From: REEB95 sp035934995
Lineage (GTDB): Bacteria; Pseudomonadota; Alphaproteobacteria; ATCC43930; CGMCC-115725
Assembly (NCBI GenBank): GCA_035934995.1
Contig: DASYXI010000011.1
Span: 1 to 64,000 of the forward strand
DNA: 64,000 bases
Reading direction: 5' to 3'
Shown: positions 54,888 to 64,000 of the stretch, in pieces
How the letters are laid out: each line of letters opens with the position of its first letter
How positions within the stretch are numbered: position 1 is the stretch's first letter
Made by a program: the position numbers and the translations under genes
Notes under the pieces: model-generated
Database searches by the model: none
What the model was told of the DNA's origin: nothing
Seen by the model: the letters and a program-made list of their open reading frames with translations, nothing else

Positions 54888-55982
54888 ATGTCGCCCTGGA
54901 AGACGCTTTTCCGTTACATCGCGCGCCAGTTCCTGATCTGGTTCTTCGGCGTCTTCCTGACGATGATGGTGATCGTGTTCATGCTCGACTACGTCGAGCT
55001 GATCCGCCGCGCGGGCACCAAAGCCGACGTCACGTTGCTGGTGCTGCTGAAACTCGCGCTGCTCAAACAGCCCTATATGGCCCAGCAGGTTCTGCCATTC
55101 GCCGTCCTGTTCGGCACCATGATGGTGTTCTGGCGGCTGACGCGGAGCCATGAGCTTGTCGTCGCGCGTGCCTCGGGAATCTCGGCTTGGCAGTTCGTCG
55201 CGCCGCCGTTGGCGGGCGCATTCCTAATTGGCGTTCTCTCGGTCACCTTGTTCAACCCGATCGCGTCGGTCACGCAGGCGAGTTACGAAACTCTGCAAAA
55301 CCGCGTCCTGGGTGGAAACCCGCAATTCGCGCTGTCGAGCACCGGCCTTTGGCTGCGCCAGAGCGACAAGAAGGGCAATCCGTCGATCGTTCACGCCGAG
55401 CGGTTCGTGCTGCCGCAACGCGCTCTGCACGATGTCATGTTCCTCTTCCTGGCGCACGACACGCTCCTCGAGCGTCGGATCGATGCGCAGCAGGCAACGC
55501 TCGGGGCGGGCGTCTGGACGGTGCGCGATGGCACCGACTGGTCGCCGAACAGCCAGCCGCAGCAATTCGCCGAGCTGACCATTCCGACCAACCTGACACC
55601 GGTCAAGATCCAGGACAGCTTCGCACCACCGGAAACCATGTCGTTCTGGGAGCTGCCAGGCTTCATTCGCCTGCTCGAGGCGTCCGGTTTCTCGTCGCAA
55701 CGCCATCAGCTTTATTTCGATACGCTGTTGGCGAGGCCTCTCTTGTTGGCGGCCATGGTCCTGATCGCCGCCAGCTTCAGCCTGCGCATGCAACGCGCCG
55801 GCGGTGCGACACTGATGATTGCCGTGGGCATCGCCAGCGGGTTCCTGCTCTATTTCCTGTCGGATATCGTATTCGCCCTCGGGCTGTCGGCGACCATTCC
55901 GACAATGCTCGCGGCCTGGACGCCGGCCGGGGTATCCTGGCTTGTCGGAGTCAGCCTACTGCTGCATCTCGAAGACGGCTGA
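54888..55982 (+). CDS. lptG: LPS export ABC transporter permease LptG
   Basis: The partner permease of LptF has the same YjgP/YjgQ plan: N-terminal helices with LTRSHELVVARASGISAWQF, a periplasmic domain and C-terminal helices ending ARPLLLAAMVLIAASFSLR. Length is 364 aa. The start at 54888 (MSPWKTLFRYIARQF) is preferred to frames beginning inside lptF. It begins five bases after lptF and ends four bases before lptD. Confidence 0.95.
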   Translation: MSPWKTLFRYIARQFLIWFFGVFLTMMVIVFMLDYVELIRRAGTKADVTLLVLLKLALLKQPYMAQQVLPFAVLFGTMMVFWRLTRSHELVVARASGISAWQFVAPPLAGAFLIGVLSVTLFNPIASVTQASYETLQNRVLGGNPQFALSSTGLWLRQSDKKGNPSIVHAERFVLPQRALHDVMFLFLAHDTLLERRIDAQQATLGAGVWTVRDGTDWSPNSQPQQFAELTIPTNLTPVKIQDSFAPPETMSFWELPGFIRLLEASGFSSQRHQLYFDTLLARPLLLAAMVLIAASFSLRMQRAGGATLMIAVGIASGFLLYFLSDIVFALGLSATIPTMLAAWTPAGVSWLVGVSLLLHLEDG

Positions 55983-55986
55983 GGGC

Positions 55987-58209
55987 ATGAGTGGGGGGAA
56001 GTCGTTCGCCGGGATTATGGGCGTCGCCGCGCTTGTCGCTGCGGCGGCGCCGGCGGCTGCGCAAAATGCCGCGCATGCGTCAAACAAGCCGGTCCTCTTC
56101 CAAGCCGACCAGGTGGAATACGACCAGGATCTCGGCCTGACGGTCGCCCGTGGCCACGTCGAGCTCGATCAGTCCGACCAAATTCTTCTCGCGGATACCG
56201 TCACCTACAATCAGCGCACCGACACCGTCACGGCGTCAGGGCATGTCAGTCTGTTGCAGCCAGGCGGCGACATCGTGTTCTCCGACTACATGGAGCTGCA
56301 CGACAACATGCGCGAAGGCTTCATCAAGGACGTTCGCATTCTACTTTCAGACGGGTCGCGCCTTGCGGCGAACACCGGCCGCCGCGTCGAAGGGAACCGG
56401 ACGGAAATGCGGCGCGGCGTATATTCGCCTTGCGAGTTGTGCGCCAAGGACCCGTCGAAGCCGCCCGTGTGGCAGATCGAGGCCGCGCGTGTGGTCCACG
56501 ACAAACAGCAGCAAATCGTCGAGTACCACGATGCGACCATGGAGCTCGACGGCTGGCCCATCTTCTATTCGCCGTATTTCTCCCATCCCGATCCGTCGGT
56601 GAAGCGGGCGTCCGGCTTCCTGCCGCCGACCCTTGGCGCCGGCGGCGCGCTCGGCTTTCACGTCACACAGCCCTACTTCTGGGCGATCGGACCCGACAAG
56701 GATCTCACCATCCGCCCCATGTTGACGACCAACGCCGGCGACGTTCTTGACGGCGAATACCGGCAGGCGTGGGGGTTTGGGCGGCTCAATATCGAAGGCA
56801 GCATCGAGGCCGGCGACGTCCAGGTTCAGACCAATCCGCTCGGCGTGCCTAACACGTCCAATTCAGCAACGGCGATCCGCGGGCACCTTTTCGGTACCGG
56901 CACGTTCGACCTCAACGACAACTGGCGCACCGGATTTAATGTCCAGCGCGTGTCCGACCAAGCCTATCTCCTCAAGTATCACTTACCGATTGGCTTCGCT
57001 TTGCCGACCAACTACCTCACCAGTCAGGTTTATGCCGAAGATTTCGGCCCGCGCAGCTACGGCAATATCAGCGCTTATTCGTTTCAAAGTCTGAACTCAC
57101 TCGTTGGCGACGGCATCCAACCAATCGTCGCGCCGATCGCGACCTACGATTGGACCAGCCCGGCCGATCCCATCGGCGGCCGCCTCGAATTGACCGGCAA
57201 TGCCCTCAATCTCGAACGACACAGCGGTCCCGATATGCGGCGCGTTGTGACGAGAGCAGCGTGGCGGTTGCCGTTCGATGGACCGCTCGGCGATCGTTAT
57301 CAGTTCTCGATGTCCTTACGCGGTGACGGCTACGATTCGGATAACGTCCAGTCGACGGAGAACGCGCAAGTGCTTCATTCGGGCACCGCTGGCCGCGTGT
57401 TTCCGCAAGGCGCGTTACTGTGGCGTTATCCGTGGGTTCGCCGCGATGGCGCCTCCAACGAGGTGATCGAGCCGATGGCCGGGTTCATCGCCGCGCCCAA
57501 CGGCGGCAATCCGGCGATCATTCCCAACGAGGACAGCGAAGGTTTTGAATTCGACGAGACCAGCCTGTTCCGGCCGGATCGGCTGCCGGGCTACGACCGT
57601 GTCGACAGCGGGCAACGTGTCGATTATGGCCTACACACCGGCATCTACAATGCCGAATACGGCAGCAGCAGCGTCTTGATCGGCCAAAGCTACCGGTTGG
57701 AAAAGAGCAGCCCGTTCGATATTGGCAGCGGCCTTGAAAATCAGATGTCCGACGTCGTAGGCGGCTTGCTGCTCTCGCCGTCGACTTTTCTCGACTTGTA
57801 CTACCACATGCGACTCGATCATGCGACCTTGGCCATGCGTCGACAGGAAACGGGTTTTTCGACGGGGCCGGCCAATCTGCGCGTAAGCGGCTCGTTCATT
57901 TCATTCAAATCGATACCGGGCCTGACCTCGCCCTTGCAGATCGGCGATCAGATCAGCGTCGCCGTGACTACCGCACTGACGCAATACTGGTTCCTCGGCG
58001 TTCACGACACGCGCAACATAAGCCAAGGCGGCAACACCGTATATTCGGGTGTCGACCTGACGTACCGCGACGATTGTTTGGCGATCACCACCTCACTCCA
58101 GCAGTCCGGCGTGCAGGTTGGCGACGTTCACCCCGGCGTCAGCCTTCTGGTCACGTTCGTGTTCAAAAACCTGGGTGAAGCCGGCACAAAACTGGCCTCG
58201 ACCCAGTAA
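55987..58209 (+). CDS. lptD: LPS-assembly outer membrane protein LptD
   Basis: LptD is the outer-membrane barrel that inserts LPS at the cell surface. A signal peptide (GIMGVAALVAAAAPAAA) is followed by the OstA-like N-terminal domain (VLFQADQVEYDQDLGLTVARG and onward) and a large barrel domain to the C-terminus. The cysteines are at about 149 and 152 (CELC) and 697 (RDDCLAI); the E. coli pattern has four, two of them adjacent near the end, so disulfide pairing must differ. The start at 55987 has GAGGGC before it. Length is 740 aa. Confidence 0.94.
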   Translation: MSGGKSFAGIMGVAALVAAAAPAAAQNAAHASNKPVLFQADQVEYDQDLGLTVARGHVELDQSDQILLADTVTYNQRTDTVTASGHVSLLQPGGDIVFSDYMELHDNMREGFIKDVRILLSDGSRLAANTGRRVEGNRTEMRRGVYSPCELCAKDPSKPPVWQIEAARVVHDKQQQIVEYHDATMELDGWPIFYSPYFSHPDPSVKRASGFLPPTLGAGGALGFHVTQPYFWAIGPDKDLTIRPMLTTNAGDVLDGEYRQAWGFGRLNIEGSIEAGDVQVQTNPLGVPNTSNSATAIRGHLFGTGTFDLNDNWRTGFNVQRVSDQAYLLKYHLPIGFALPTNYLTSQVYAEDFGPRSYGNISAYSFQSLNSLVGDGIQPIVAPIATYDWTSPADPIGGRLELTGNALNLERHSGPDMRRVVTRAAWRLPFDGPLGDRYQFSMSLRGDGYDSDNVQSTENAQVLHSGTAGRVFPQGALLWRYPWVRRDGASNEVIEPMAGFIAAPNGGNPAIIPNEDSEGFEFDETSLFRPDRLPGYDRVDSGQRVDYGLHTGIYNAEYGSSSVLIGQSYRLEKSSPFDIGSGLENQMSDVVGGLLLSPSTFLDLYYHMRLDHATLAMRRQETGFSTGPANLRVSGSFISFKSIPGLTSPLQIGDQISVAVTTALTQYWFLGVHDTRNISQGGNTVYSGVDLTYRDDCLAITTSLQQSGVQVGDVHPGVSLLVTFVFKNLGEAGTKLASTQ

Positions 58210-58308
58210 CAACCTGAATTCGCCGATAGTAGGAAAACCGCGGCCGACCAGTGTATCTTCCGTATCCGGAGACACTTGGCCCCGACCACACGAGATCTTT
58301 GTCAGACC

Positions 58309-59565
58309 ATGAGGCTTTTGCTTTCACTTGTCCTGTTGGCGTGCGTTGCCGTCGGCGCTCAGGCGCAGGAAGAAAACCGCATCGCCGCCGTCGTCAACAG
58401 CGACATCATCAGCATGGACGACCTTTCGTCGCGCGTCTCCTTGTTGCTGGCGTCGTCCAATATTTCCGACACACCCGCCAATCGTCAGCGGCTGGAGCCG
58501 CGCGTCCTGCACCAGATGATCGACGAGAAGCTCGAAGTGCAGGAAGCCAAGCGGCTTAATGTGATCGTGACGCAGCAGGAGATCGACAACGCGATCGGCG
58601 TCCTCGAGCAACGCAACAACATGCCGAAGGGCGGGCTCGATGCGTATCTCAAGCGGGCGGGCATCCCGAAGACGGCGTTGACCACTGAGCTGACTGCTGA
58701 AATTGCCTGGTCAAAGGTCGTGCAGAATCAACTCTCCGAGGATGTGTCGGTGTCCGACGAGGAAATCAACGAGGCGATGGCGCAGCTCAAGCAAGACGTG
58801 GGACAACCGCAAAGCCACGTCGCCGAAATCTATCTGGCAATCGACAATCCGTCACAGGACCAGGACGTCGAGCGCCTCGCCAATCAACTCATTCAGCAAA
58901 TCAGAAGCGGCGCCAATTTCTCCGCAGTGGCGCAGCAGTTTTCTCAGTCGCCGAGTTCCGCGGCCGGCGGTGACGTCGGTTGGGTAACACCAAACCAGCT
59001 GCCACCGCTCCTGGGTCAGGCTCTTGGCAAGATGAATCCGGGCGAAATGTCCTATCCGCTTCGGACGCCTGGCGGGTATTACATCCTCTATATGATCGAC
59101 CGTCGAATCCCCGGCCAGGTCAACCCGAACGACGTGCACCTGGGGCTGACACAGGTCATCTTCCCGCTGCCGTCGGCCGCGGGCCCTGCCCAGGAACAGC
59201 GCGTCATGGCCGAGGCCCAGCAGATCTCCGGTGCGGCGAAGAGCTGCGGTGAACTGGCGAAGCTTGGCCAGGACCACAATCCCCCGCTCGCGACGCGGAA
59301 CGGCGATGTCACGGCCGCGCAACTGCCGCCGGATGTCCGCCCCCAGATCTTGCAATTGAAGCTCGCCGAAGCCAGCAAACCGCTGCGGCTTAGCACGACG
59401 CCTGCCATCGCCGTGTTCATGGTGTGCTCGCGCAACGAACCGAGTACGGGCATGCCCACCCGTGAGCAGGTGGGCGAGAACCTCGCGCGGGCGCGGCTCG
59501 ATGCGCTGGCACGTCGTTACTTGCTCGATCTCCACCGTTCGGCCTACGTCGACATCCGCGCATGA
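58309..59565 (+). CDS. surA: periplasmic chaperone/peptidyl-prolyl isomerase SurA
   Basis: SurA escorts unfolded barrel proteins such as LptD to the BAM machine. A signal peptide (MRLLLSLVLLACVAVGAQA) is followed by the SurA N-domain (NRIAAVVNSDIISMDDL) and one clear parvulin domain (about 170-275, with SPSSAAGGDVGWV and PGEMSYPLRTPGGYYI). The region after it looks like a degenerate second parvulin. ATG 58309 is used; the TTG at 58276 would place eleven residues before the signal peptide. Length is 418 aa. Confidence 0.93.
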   Translation: MRLLLSLVLLACVAVGAQAQEENRIAAVVNSDIISMDDLSSRVSLLLASSNISDTPANRQRLEPRVLHQMIDEKLEVQEAKRLNVIVTQQEIDNAIGVLEQRNNMPKGGLDAYLKRAGIPKTALTTELTAEIAWSKVVQNQLSEDVSVSDEEINEAMAQLKQDVGQPQSHVAEIYLAIDNPSQDQDVERLANQLIQQIRSGANFSAVAQQFSQSPSSAAGGDVGWVTPNQLPPLLGQALGKMNPGEMSYPLRTPGGYYILYMIDRRIPGQVNPNDVHLGLTQVIFPLPSAAGPAQEQRVMAEAQQISGAAKSCGELAKLGQDHNPPLATRNGDVTAAQLPPDVRPQILQLKLAEASKPLRLSTTPAIAVFMVCSRNEPSTGMPTREQVGENLARARLDALARRYLLDLHRSAYVDIRA

Positions 59566-60572
59566 CGGCGCCGCTCGCACTCACGATGGGGGAGCCTGCC
59601 GGCATCGGCGGTGAGATCACGCTCATGGCATGGCGCGATCGCGTTACGAGCGCGGTGCCGCCATTCTTCATCATCGACGATCCGGCGCGTCTAACGGCGC
59701 TGGCGCGAGCCATCGGCGTCAATGTCCCGGTGCGCGCGATCGGTGAGCCGAGCGAAGCCGCACGCGTCTTTCCGGGCGCTCTACCCGTCTTAGCGCAGGC
59801 TTTGCCGCGCCCGCCGATACCCGGCCGGCCCGACCCAGCGAACGCGCCGGCAGTGATCGCCGCTGTCGAACGCGCCGTGACGCTCGTGCGCAACCGGCAG
59901 GCGGGCGCCGTGGTCACCAATCCCATCCAGAAAGAGACACTCTACGACGCCGGTTTCGCCTACCCCGGCCATACCGAATTCCTCGGCGCACTCGCGCACG
60001 TTGCGCATCCGGTGATGATGCTGGCCGGTCCCGAACTGCGCGTCGTGCCGGTTACCATCCATCTGTCGCTGGTCGACGCACTTGCGGCGCTCTCGACTGC
60101 AGCGATCGTGACATGCGGCCGCGTGACAGCCGCGGCGCTGACGCGCGATTTCGGCATCGCCCGGCCGCGCCTCGCGGTTGCAGCGCTTAATCCGCACGCC
60201 GGCGAAGCCGGCGCGATGGGGCATGAGGAACGCGACATCATCGTACCGGCCGTCGCGGCGCTCGCGGCGCAGGGTATCGACGTCAGCGGCCCGGCGCCCG
60301 CCGACACGCTGTTCCATGCGGGGGCGCGGACACGCTATGACGCGGTGCTCTGCATGTATCATGACCAGGCATTGATCCCCCTGAAGACGCTCGACTTCGA
60401 GCGCGGCATCAATATTACGCTCGGCCTGCCATTCATTCGCACATCGCCCGACCATGGTACGGCGCTCGACATCGCCGGCCGGGGCGTTGCCAATCCGGCC
60501 AGCCTGATCGCCGCTCTGAGGACGGCCGGCGCCATGGCGGCACGGCGCGCCACGCAACCGGCCGAGGCCTGA
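59562..60572 (+). CDS. pdxA: 4-hydroxythreonine-4-phosphate dehydrogenase
   Basis: PdxA oxidises 4-phosphohydroxy-L-threonine in the DXP-dependent pyridoxal phosphate pathway. The metal-binding histidines are in YPGHTEFLGAL, NPHAGEAGAMG and MYHDQALIPLK; MGEPAGIGGEI opens the protein. Length is 336 aa. The ATG overlaps the surA stop by four bases. The surA-pdxA-rsmA order is conserved widely in proteobacteria. Confidence 0.96.
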   Translation: MTAPLALTMGEPAGIGGEITLMAWRDRVTSAVPPFFIIDDPARLTALARAIGVNVPVRAIGEPSEAARVFPGALPVLAQALPRPPIPGRPDPANAPAVIAAVERAVTLVRNRQAGAVVTNPIQKETLYDAGFAYPGHTEFLGALAHVAHPVMMLAGPELRVVPVTIHLSLVDALAALSTAAIVTCGRVTAAALTRDFGIARPRLAVAALNPHAGEAGAMGHEERDIIVPAVAALAAQGIDVSGPAPADTLFHAGARTRYDAVLCMYHDQALIPLKTLDFERGINITLGLPFIRTSPDHGTALDIAGRGVANPASLIAALRTAGAMAARRATQPAEA

Positions 60573-60580
60573 GAACTGGC

Positions 60581-61420
60581 TTGGCGGACGACACGCCGCC
60601 TTTGCCGCCATTGCGCGACGTCATCCGACGCCATGGGCTGGCGGCGCGCAAGGCGCTTGGCCAGAATTTCCTGCTCGACCTCAACCTGACACGGCGCATC
60701 GCGCGCAGCGCGGCGCCGCTCAGCGAATGCAACGTCGTCGAAATCGGTCCCGGCCCCGGCGGATTGACGCGGGCGCTGCTGCTCGAGGGCGCGCACCGCG
60801 TCGTCGCGATCGAGCGCGACGAACGATGCCTGCCGGCACTTGCGGAGCTTGCGGCTGCGTTTTCCGGCCGCCTTGAGATCGTACCGGGCGATGCGCTCGC
60901 GATCGACCCGGCGGATCTAGTTCCGGCACCGCGCAAGATCGTCGCCAACCTGCCCTACAACGTCGCCACTCCGCTGCTGATCGCCTGGTTGCCGCGCATC
61001 GCGGATTTCGTCGATTTCACCCTTATGTTCCAGAAGGAGGTCGCCGCACGCCTCGTCGCTGCGCCCGGCTCGCGCGACTACGGGCGGCTGTCCGTTCTGA
61101 CCCAATGGCTCGCCACCGTCGAACGCCTATTCGACATAGCGCCCAAGGCCTTCGTGCCGCCACCCAAAGTGACGTCGACGGTCGTGCGTCTGACGCCCCG
61201 ACCGGCACCGCAAGCGTCTTGCGACCAGGCGGTGCTCGAGCGCGTCACTGCCGCCGCGTTCGGCCAGCGACGCAAGATGTTGCGGCAGAGCCTGAAATCG
61301 CTTGGCGACGCCGCCGCCTTGCTGCGCGTCGCCAGCGTCGAACCGACGGCGCGGGCGGAGACCTTAACGGTTGTGGAATTTTGCGCGCTGGCGCGAGCGC
61401 TGACGGCGAAAGCGTCTTAG
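60581..61420 (+). CDS. rsmA: 16S rRNA (adenine1518/1519-N6)-dimethyltransferase
   Basis: RsmA (KsgA) dimethylates two adjacent adenines in helix 45 of 16S rRNA late in 30S assembly. RKALGQNFLLD, the SAM-binding IGPGPGGLTRALL, and the catalytic NLPYNVATPLL are all present, and AAFGQRRKMLRQSLK marks the C-terminal domain. Length is 279 aa. The start codon is TTG (60581) with GAGA upstream. It converges with gmk and overlaps it by four bases. Confidence 0.96.
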   Translation: MADDTPPLPPLRDVIRRHGLAARKALGQNFLLDLNLTRRIARSAAPLSECNVVEIGPGPGGLTRALLLEGAHRVVAIERDERCLPALAELAAAFSGRLEIVPGDALAIDPADLVPAPRKIVANLPYNVATPLLIAWLPRIADFVDFTLMFQKEVAARLVAAPGSRDYGRLSVLTQWLATVERLFDIAPKAFVPPPKVTSTVVRLTPRPAPQASCDQAVLERVTAAAFGQRRKMLRQSLKSLGDAAALLRVASVEPTARAETLTVVEFCALARALTAKAS

Positions 61421-62052
61421 ACCCGGCGCAAGCGGTTGACGAACTCAGCCAATCCGACTTGACGCAGCCGCCGAACGCGTTCGGCTGTGAGAATCGCTTC
61501 TACGCGCCGGACGCTGTCTTCGAAGTCATCGTTGACGACGACATAGTCGTAGGCGTCCCAGTGGCTTAATTCTTCGGACGATTTCGCCATGCGGCCGCGC
61601 ACGACTTCGTCACTGTCCTGCGCGCGTGATTTGAGACGCGCTTCGAGCGCGGCCATGCTCGGCGGCAGGATAAACACCGAGACCAGATCGGCACCGATCT
61701 TGGCTTGCAACTGCTGCGTACCCTGCCAATCGATATCGGTGATGATATCCCGGCCACTCTCTATCGCCGCCATCAATGGCCCGCGCGGCGTGCCATAGCT
61801 ATGGCCGAAGACGGTCGCGTGCTCGAGCAAGTCGCCATCGTGGACCATTTTTTCAAAGCGCACGGGGTCGACGAAACGGTAATCCTTGCCGTCGATCTCG
61901 CCCGCTCGTCGCGGCCGCGTCGTGACAGACACCGACAACGTCAGGTGCGGCTCACGCTCCACCAGAGCGCGGGTGATCGTCGTCTTGCCGGCGCCGGATG
62001 GCGACGACAGCACCAGCAGAATTCCGCGTCGTTTGATGCCGTGCACCGCCAT
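61417..62052 (-). CDS. gmk: guanylate kinase
   Basis: Gmk phosphorylates GMP to GDP. The P-loop LSSPSGAGKTTI, the GMP-binding SVSVTTRPRRAGEIDGKDYRF and DIDWQGTQQL are clear. The start at 62052 (MAVHGIKRRG) comes two bases after the yicC stop, with GAG within the yicC end serving as ribosome-binding site. Length is 211 aa. Confidence 0.96.
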   Translation of the reverse strand: MAVHGIKRRGILLVLSSPSGAGKTTITRALVEREPHLTLSVSVTTRPRRAGEIDGKDYRFVDPVRFEKMVHDGDLLEHATVFGHSYGTPRGPLMAAIESGRDIITDIDWQGTQQLQAKIGADLVSVFILPPSMAALEARLKSRAQDSDEVVRGRMAKSSEELSHWDAYDYVVVNDDFEDSVRRVEAILTAERVRRLRQVGLAEFVNRLRRV

Positions 62053-62054
62053 GG

Positions 62055-62942
62055 CTACTCGATATTCTGAACCTGTTCGCGCAACTGCTCGATGGCGGCT
62101 TTGAGGCCGAGCGCCACCCGCGTCAATTCGAGGTCCGGAGATTTCGAGGCGAGCGTATTGGCCTCGCGGTTGAATTCTTGGCACAGAAAATCGAAACGGC
62201 GGCCGATCGGACCACCTTCCTTCAGCAAGCCACGCGCCGCATCAACATGCGCACCGAGCCGGTCGAGTTCTTCGCGCACGTCGCCACGCGCAACGATGAG
62301 CGCGGCTTCTTGCGCCAGACGCTCCTCCGGCAGCGCTGGGACCACCTCGAGCAGCGCCGCGATCTGCTCCTTGAGCCGTGCCTTGGCCGCAGCCGGCTGC
62401 GCCGCGGCCGTGCGTTCCGCCGCGCCCGCGAGCGCCGTGATTTCGGCCAGCCGTGCTTCGAGCGTCGGCACTAACCGCTGGCCTTCGGCCAGGCGCATCA
62501 CCGCCAGCGCCGCTAGCGCGGTCTCGAAATCGCGATGGATCGCCGTCTGCCGTTGGTCGTCGGCGGGATTTTCGGCCGCCTCGTCGCCGCTTTCGAGGAC
62601 GCCTTTCAGCGCCAGCAGCCCGTCGATCCGCGGCGGCGCGGCGCCGGTCTCCCGCGCCAGCTCTTTGGCGAGCGCCATGATTTCAGCCAGCGCGGTGCGA
62701 TTGACCCTGAGCGGCGCGGCGCCGGGCGATTTCGTTATCGTCAACGTAACGCTAATCGCGCCGCGCTTCAGACGTTCTGCCAGCGCCGCGCGCAATTTGG
62801 GTTCAAGCGCATCGTAGCCGGCCGGCAGCCGACAGCGCAGATCAAGCGACTTCGAGTTGACGCTCTTGATCTCCCACACCCAGGTGAGTCCGTCGGCATG
62901 CCCTGCCGACCGCGCGAATCCGGTCATGCTGGCAACGCTCAT
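62055..62942 (-). CDS. yicC: YicC-family endoribonuclease
   Basis: YicC-type proteins are a family of endoribonucleases linked to small-RNA decay. The N-terminal MSVASMTGFARS and the C-terminal GGPIGRRFDFLCQEFNREAN with TLASKSPDLELTR are family hallmarks. The start at 62942 is fixed by the N-terminal motif, with GAGGA about 12 bases upstream. Length is 295 aa. It lies between mltG and gmk, a conserved alphaproteobacterial order. Confidence 0.94.
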   Translation of the reverse strand: MSVASMTGFARSAGHADGLTWVWEIKSVNSKSLDLRCRLPAGYDALEPKLRAALAERLKRGAISVTLTITKSPGAAPLRVNRTALAEIMALAKELARETGAAPPRIDGLLALKGVLESGDEAAENPADDQRQTAIHRDFETALAALAVMRLAEGQRLVPTLEARLAEITALAGAAERTAAAQPAAAKARLKEQIAALLEVVPALPEERLAQEAALIVARGDVREELDRLGAHVDAARGLLKEGGPIGRRFDFLCQEFNREANTLASKSPDLELTRVALGLKAAIEQLREQVQNIE

Positions 62943-63009
62943 GGCAAGGCGAATCCTCTGTGTGGTCCAAAGCTTATAGCCTTGGCTCACCGCGGCAACA
63001 ACAGCAGCG

Positions 63010-64000
63010 CTATTGTCCGGCGCCGGCCGTTTTGGCCTGTGTGTGCGCGCGCAGCTCGCCGATGTTCTTGTCCTGCTGCGCGAGCGTCTTGGCAAAGCGG
63101 TGGCCGCCGTCGCCATCGGCTACAAAATAGAGCTCGCCGCGCAGATCGGGATGCACGGCCGCAAGTAGCGCCGCCTCGCCTGGATTGCAGATCGGCGTCG
63201 GCGGCAGGCCCTTGAATTTATAGGTGTTGTACGGCGTATCGACGAGCAGATCGTCGTGGCCAAGCGCGCGACCGAGCGGCTTTCGGCCGCCATTGGTCAA
63301 ACCGTAGATCACCGTCGGATCGGCCTGCAACGGCATATTGATCCGCAGCCGATCGATATAGACGCCGGCGACCCGTGGGCGCTCATCCGCGCGCGCGGTT
63401 TCGCGTTCGATGATCGAGGCCAACGTCACCATCTGTTGCGCGTTGGCAAGCGGAAGATTCGGTGCGCGTCCGGCCCAAGCCTTTGCCACGACTGCGTCCA
63501 TCGCGTGCGTCATGCGCGCGATCACCTCGTTGCGTTGCTCGCCATAGATGTAGAAATAAGTTTGCGGCAGCACGCTGCCTTCGGGCGGCGGAATCGTAAT
63601 CGTGCCGTCGAGCGCGGGCGCCGCTTCGACCTGCGCCACGATCTCGGCGCTGGTAAGGCCTTCGGCCACCGTCAGTTTATGGCGCACGACCTTGCCGGAC
63701 AGCAGCAGGTCGATGACCGCCCGCGGACTGATCGCCGCGGCGAAGTCGTACTCGCCCGCCTTCAGCCGGTCGGCGGTGCCGGTCACACGTGCCGCGGCGG
63801 CAAACGCCCACGGGTGCGCGATGACGCCAGCATTGCTGAGGGTTTCGGCAACTTGGTCGACGCTCGACCCTTTCGGTACGACGACGGTTTTGGCTTTGAC
63901 GAGCGGTCCGGCGGCGAAATAAACGCCGACGCCCCATCCGAGCACAGCCGCCGCCACGACCACCAGGGCGATGATCCCCAGCGCGCCGTAACGGAGCCAC
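63010..64000 (-). CDS. mltG: endolytic murein transglycosylase MltG (start beyond right edge)
   Basis: MltG cuts nascent glycan strands and sets their length, working beside class A PBPs. The N-terminal membrane helix (GIIALVVVAAAVLGW) lies at the window edge, and the reading frame runs past 64000 without a convincing start, so a few residues are missing. The YceG domain shows the LysM-like region (VVVPKGSSVDQVAETL), the catalytic glutamate in ASIIERETA, LQADPTVIYGL and PYNTYKFKGLPPTPICNPG. The inner GTG at 63963 would delete most of the anchor and is unlikely. Confidence 0.94.
   Translation of the reverse strand, partial: WLRYGALGIIALVVVAAAVLGWGVGVYFAAGPLVKAKTVVVPKGSSVDQVAETLSNAGVIAHPWAFAAAARVTGTADRLKAGEYDFAAAISPRAVIDLLLSGKVVRHKLTVAEGLTSAEIVAQVEAAPALDGTITIPPPEGSVLPQTYFYIYGEQRNEVIARMTHAMDAVVAKAWAGRAPNLPLANAQQMVTLASIIERETARADERPRVAGVYIDRLRINMPLQADPTVIYGLTNGGRKPLGRALGHDDLLVDTPYNTYKFKGLPPTPICNPGEAALLAAVHPDLRGELYFVADGDGGHRFAKTLAQQDKNIGELRAHTQAKTAGAGQ

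Overview
The window reads as ordinary chromosome of a GC-rich alphaproteobacterium, most like the Rhodospirillales and their relatives. The signs are a C4-pathway hemA, RNase E with a long acidic insertion and a KKGWWRR tail, a PmtA-type phosphatidylethanolamine methyltransferase, a double cold-shock-domain protein, an aa3-oxidase subunit IV-like peptide, and the order lptF-lptG-lptD-surA-pdxA-rsmA facing gmk-yicC-mltG. I see no phage, transposon, CRISPR array, tRNA or rRNA. Coding density is high and many neighbouring genes share 4-base ATGA or GTGA overlaps.

Left part (1-13 kb): the 5' end of a ClC-type channel gene, an unassigned multi-pass membrane protein, a possible 52-aa membrane peptide, then ponA (PBP1A) and prfB (RF2). 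prfB carries a clear programmed +1 frameshift site. A 482-base divergent spacer leads to rne, which faces a class I aminotransferase. Next come a BepA-like M48 metalloprotease, a DsbA-like thioredoxin-fold protein and an SRAP (YedK-type) protein with an unusual Asp at the catalytic Glu position.

Middle part (13-30 kb): a coupled series coxL-like / cysQ / tsaC, then an FAD-linked oxidase and a DmdC-type acyl-CoA dehydrogenase. On the minus strand follow pmtA, a double cold-shock protein, a FAH-family hydrolase and a DUF1499 protein. After a TonB-like gene comes a sulfate assimilation operon (cysH-cysD-cysN-TSUP permease), an orphan 198-aa protein, and a DUF488/MarR operon divergent from a flavin-dependent oxidoreductase, with a perfect palindrome inside the shared promoter.

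Right-middle part (31-48 kb): a family-5 solute-binding protein with two permeases but no ATPase, a class III aminotransferase, hemA with a recognisable promoter, a PadR-like regulator, an SDR, fieF-pdxH, an OmpA-family porin with a strong terminator, mepA, an MFS exporter, purM-purN, a GT87-like membrane protein and the subunit IV-like peptide.

Right part (47.7-64 kb): pepA-holC-ndk on the minus strand, two coupled GT-C-like membrane proteins lying between pepA and lptF, then the outer-membrane assembly operon lptF-lptG-lptD-surA-pdxA-rsmA, convergent with gmk-yicC-mltG. The mltG gene runs off the right edge. The points most worth a second look are the coupled membrane-protein pair beside the LPS export genes, the lone CoxL-like subunit, the SRAP Glu-to-Asp variant and the MarR operator.
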